Part shown: piece by piece, positions 32,921 through 33,078 of the stretch
How the letters are laid out: each line of letters starts with the position of its first letter
How positions within the stretch are numbered: the stretch's first letter is position 1
Source: Bryobacteraceae bacterium
GTDB lineage: Bacteria > Acidobacteriota > Terriglobia > Bryobacterales > Bryobacteraceae
Direction: 5' to 3'
Assembly: GCA_025056865.1 (NCBI GenBank)
Contig: JANWVO010000017.1
Coordinates: forward strand, 1-33,078
Length of the DNA: 33,078 nucleotides
Made by a program: the position numbers and the translations under genes
The notes under the pieces: generated by a model
Seen by the model: the letters and a program-made list of their open reading frames with translations, nothing else
Told to the model about the DNA's origin: nothing
Database searches by the model: none

Positions 32921-33078
32921 ATGAAACTCCGCCCCCACATCCGCATTTTCAAGAAAGTCCGCCTCGCCCCCGGCCAGTGGCAGTTCGTCTCGCTGCCGCG
33001 CAAGGGGCAACACCTGGATCTGGGATCCGCGCCCCGGCACGTACTCCATCGAATGGTGGGAAGGACCGCAGCGGCGTC
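32921..33078 (+). pseudogene. 5' part of an integrase-like gene with an apparent one-base frameshift
   Basis: From the ATG the frame reads MKLRPHIRIFKKVRLAPGQW and on to FVSLPRKG, then turns into unlikely sequence. Dropping one G from the GGGG run at 33004-33007 restores a natural continuation, NTWIWDPRPGTYSIEWWEGP, to the window edge. The position just after a tRNA-Ser and the YSIEWWEG style strand resemble N termini of tyrosine recombinases, so an integrase is my best guess. This is an inference from style and location, since the catalytic domain lies outside the window. The break may be a real mutation or a homopolymer sequencing error. Confidence 0.45.

Overview
The window is GC-rich, densely packed bacterial DNA. 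Gene content suggests a heterotrophic, plant-polymer-degrading member of the Acidobacteriota, probably near Bryobacterales/Solibacter. The hints are large secreted M14 peptidases, GH116, GH9 and GH5-like glycosidases, Tat-type secreted enzymes and an unusual RibBA. The assignment is by style and is an inference. I recognise 24 protein-coding genes, one type A RNase P RNA, one tRNA-Ser(GCU) and, at the right edge, the start of a frame-broken integrase-like gene.

Left part (1-13610): YjbQ and a spore-photolyase-like radical SAM protein (minus strand) diverge from a Tat-exported GH116 glycosidase. A threonine-synthase paralogue diverges from a secreted M14 peptidase, which is followed by a lytic transglycosylase. 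A zinc alcohol dehydrogenase diverges from L-rhamnose mutarotase, and a second threonine synthase follows. A rhomboid protease and a ClpP/SppA-like membrane serine protease form a stop-to-start coupled pair. Several start codons lie five or six bases after a -10 hexamer, so leaderless transcripts look common.

Middle part (13611-22760): RNase P RNA (minus) is followed by a membrane-anchored Ser/Thr kinase whose stop abuts the start of a nucleotide-transporter-family (NTT/TLC) protein with a long C-terminal extension. Facing it is a tight three-gene minus-strand operon: an Omp85-type outer-membrane barrel, a signal-peptide-bearing protein with HipA/PI3K-like kinase residues, and a second NTT-family transporter. 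The two transporter genes overlap by 125 bp at their 3' ends. This kinase-plus-nucleotide-transporter block is the most novel part of the window.

Right part (22760-33078): sucC-sucD and ndk lie in one minus-strand block, divergent from trpD. A small atypical receiver protein follows. A secreted GH5-like glycosidase converges on a GH9 endoglucanase plus enolase-superfamily pair. Next come ribBA with a degenerate-looking GTP cyclohydrolase II half, then tRNA-Ser(GCU). Downstream of the tRNA are two inverted repeats and an integrase-like reading frame carrying an apparent one-base insertion.
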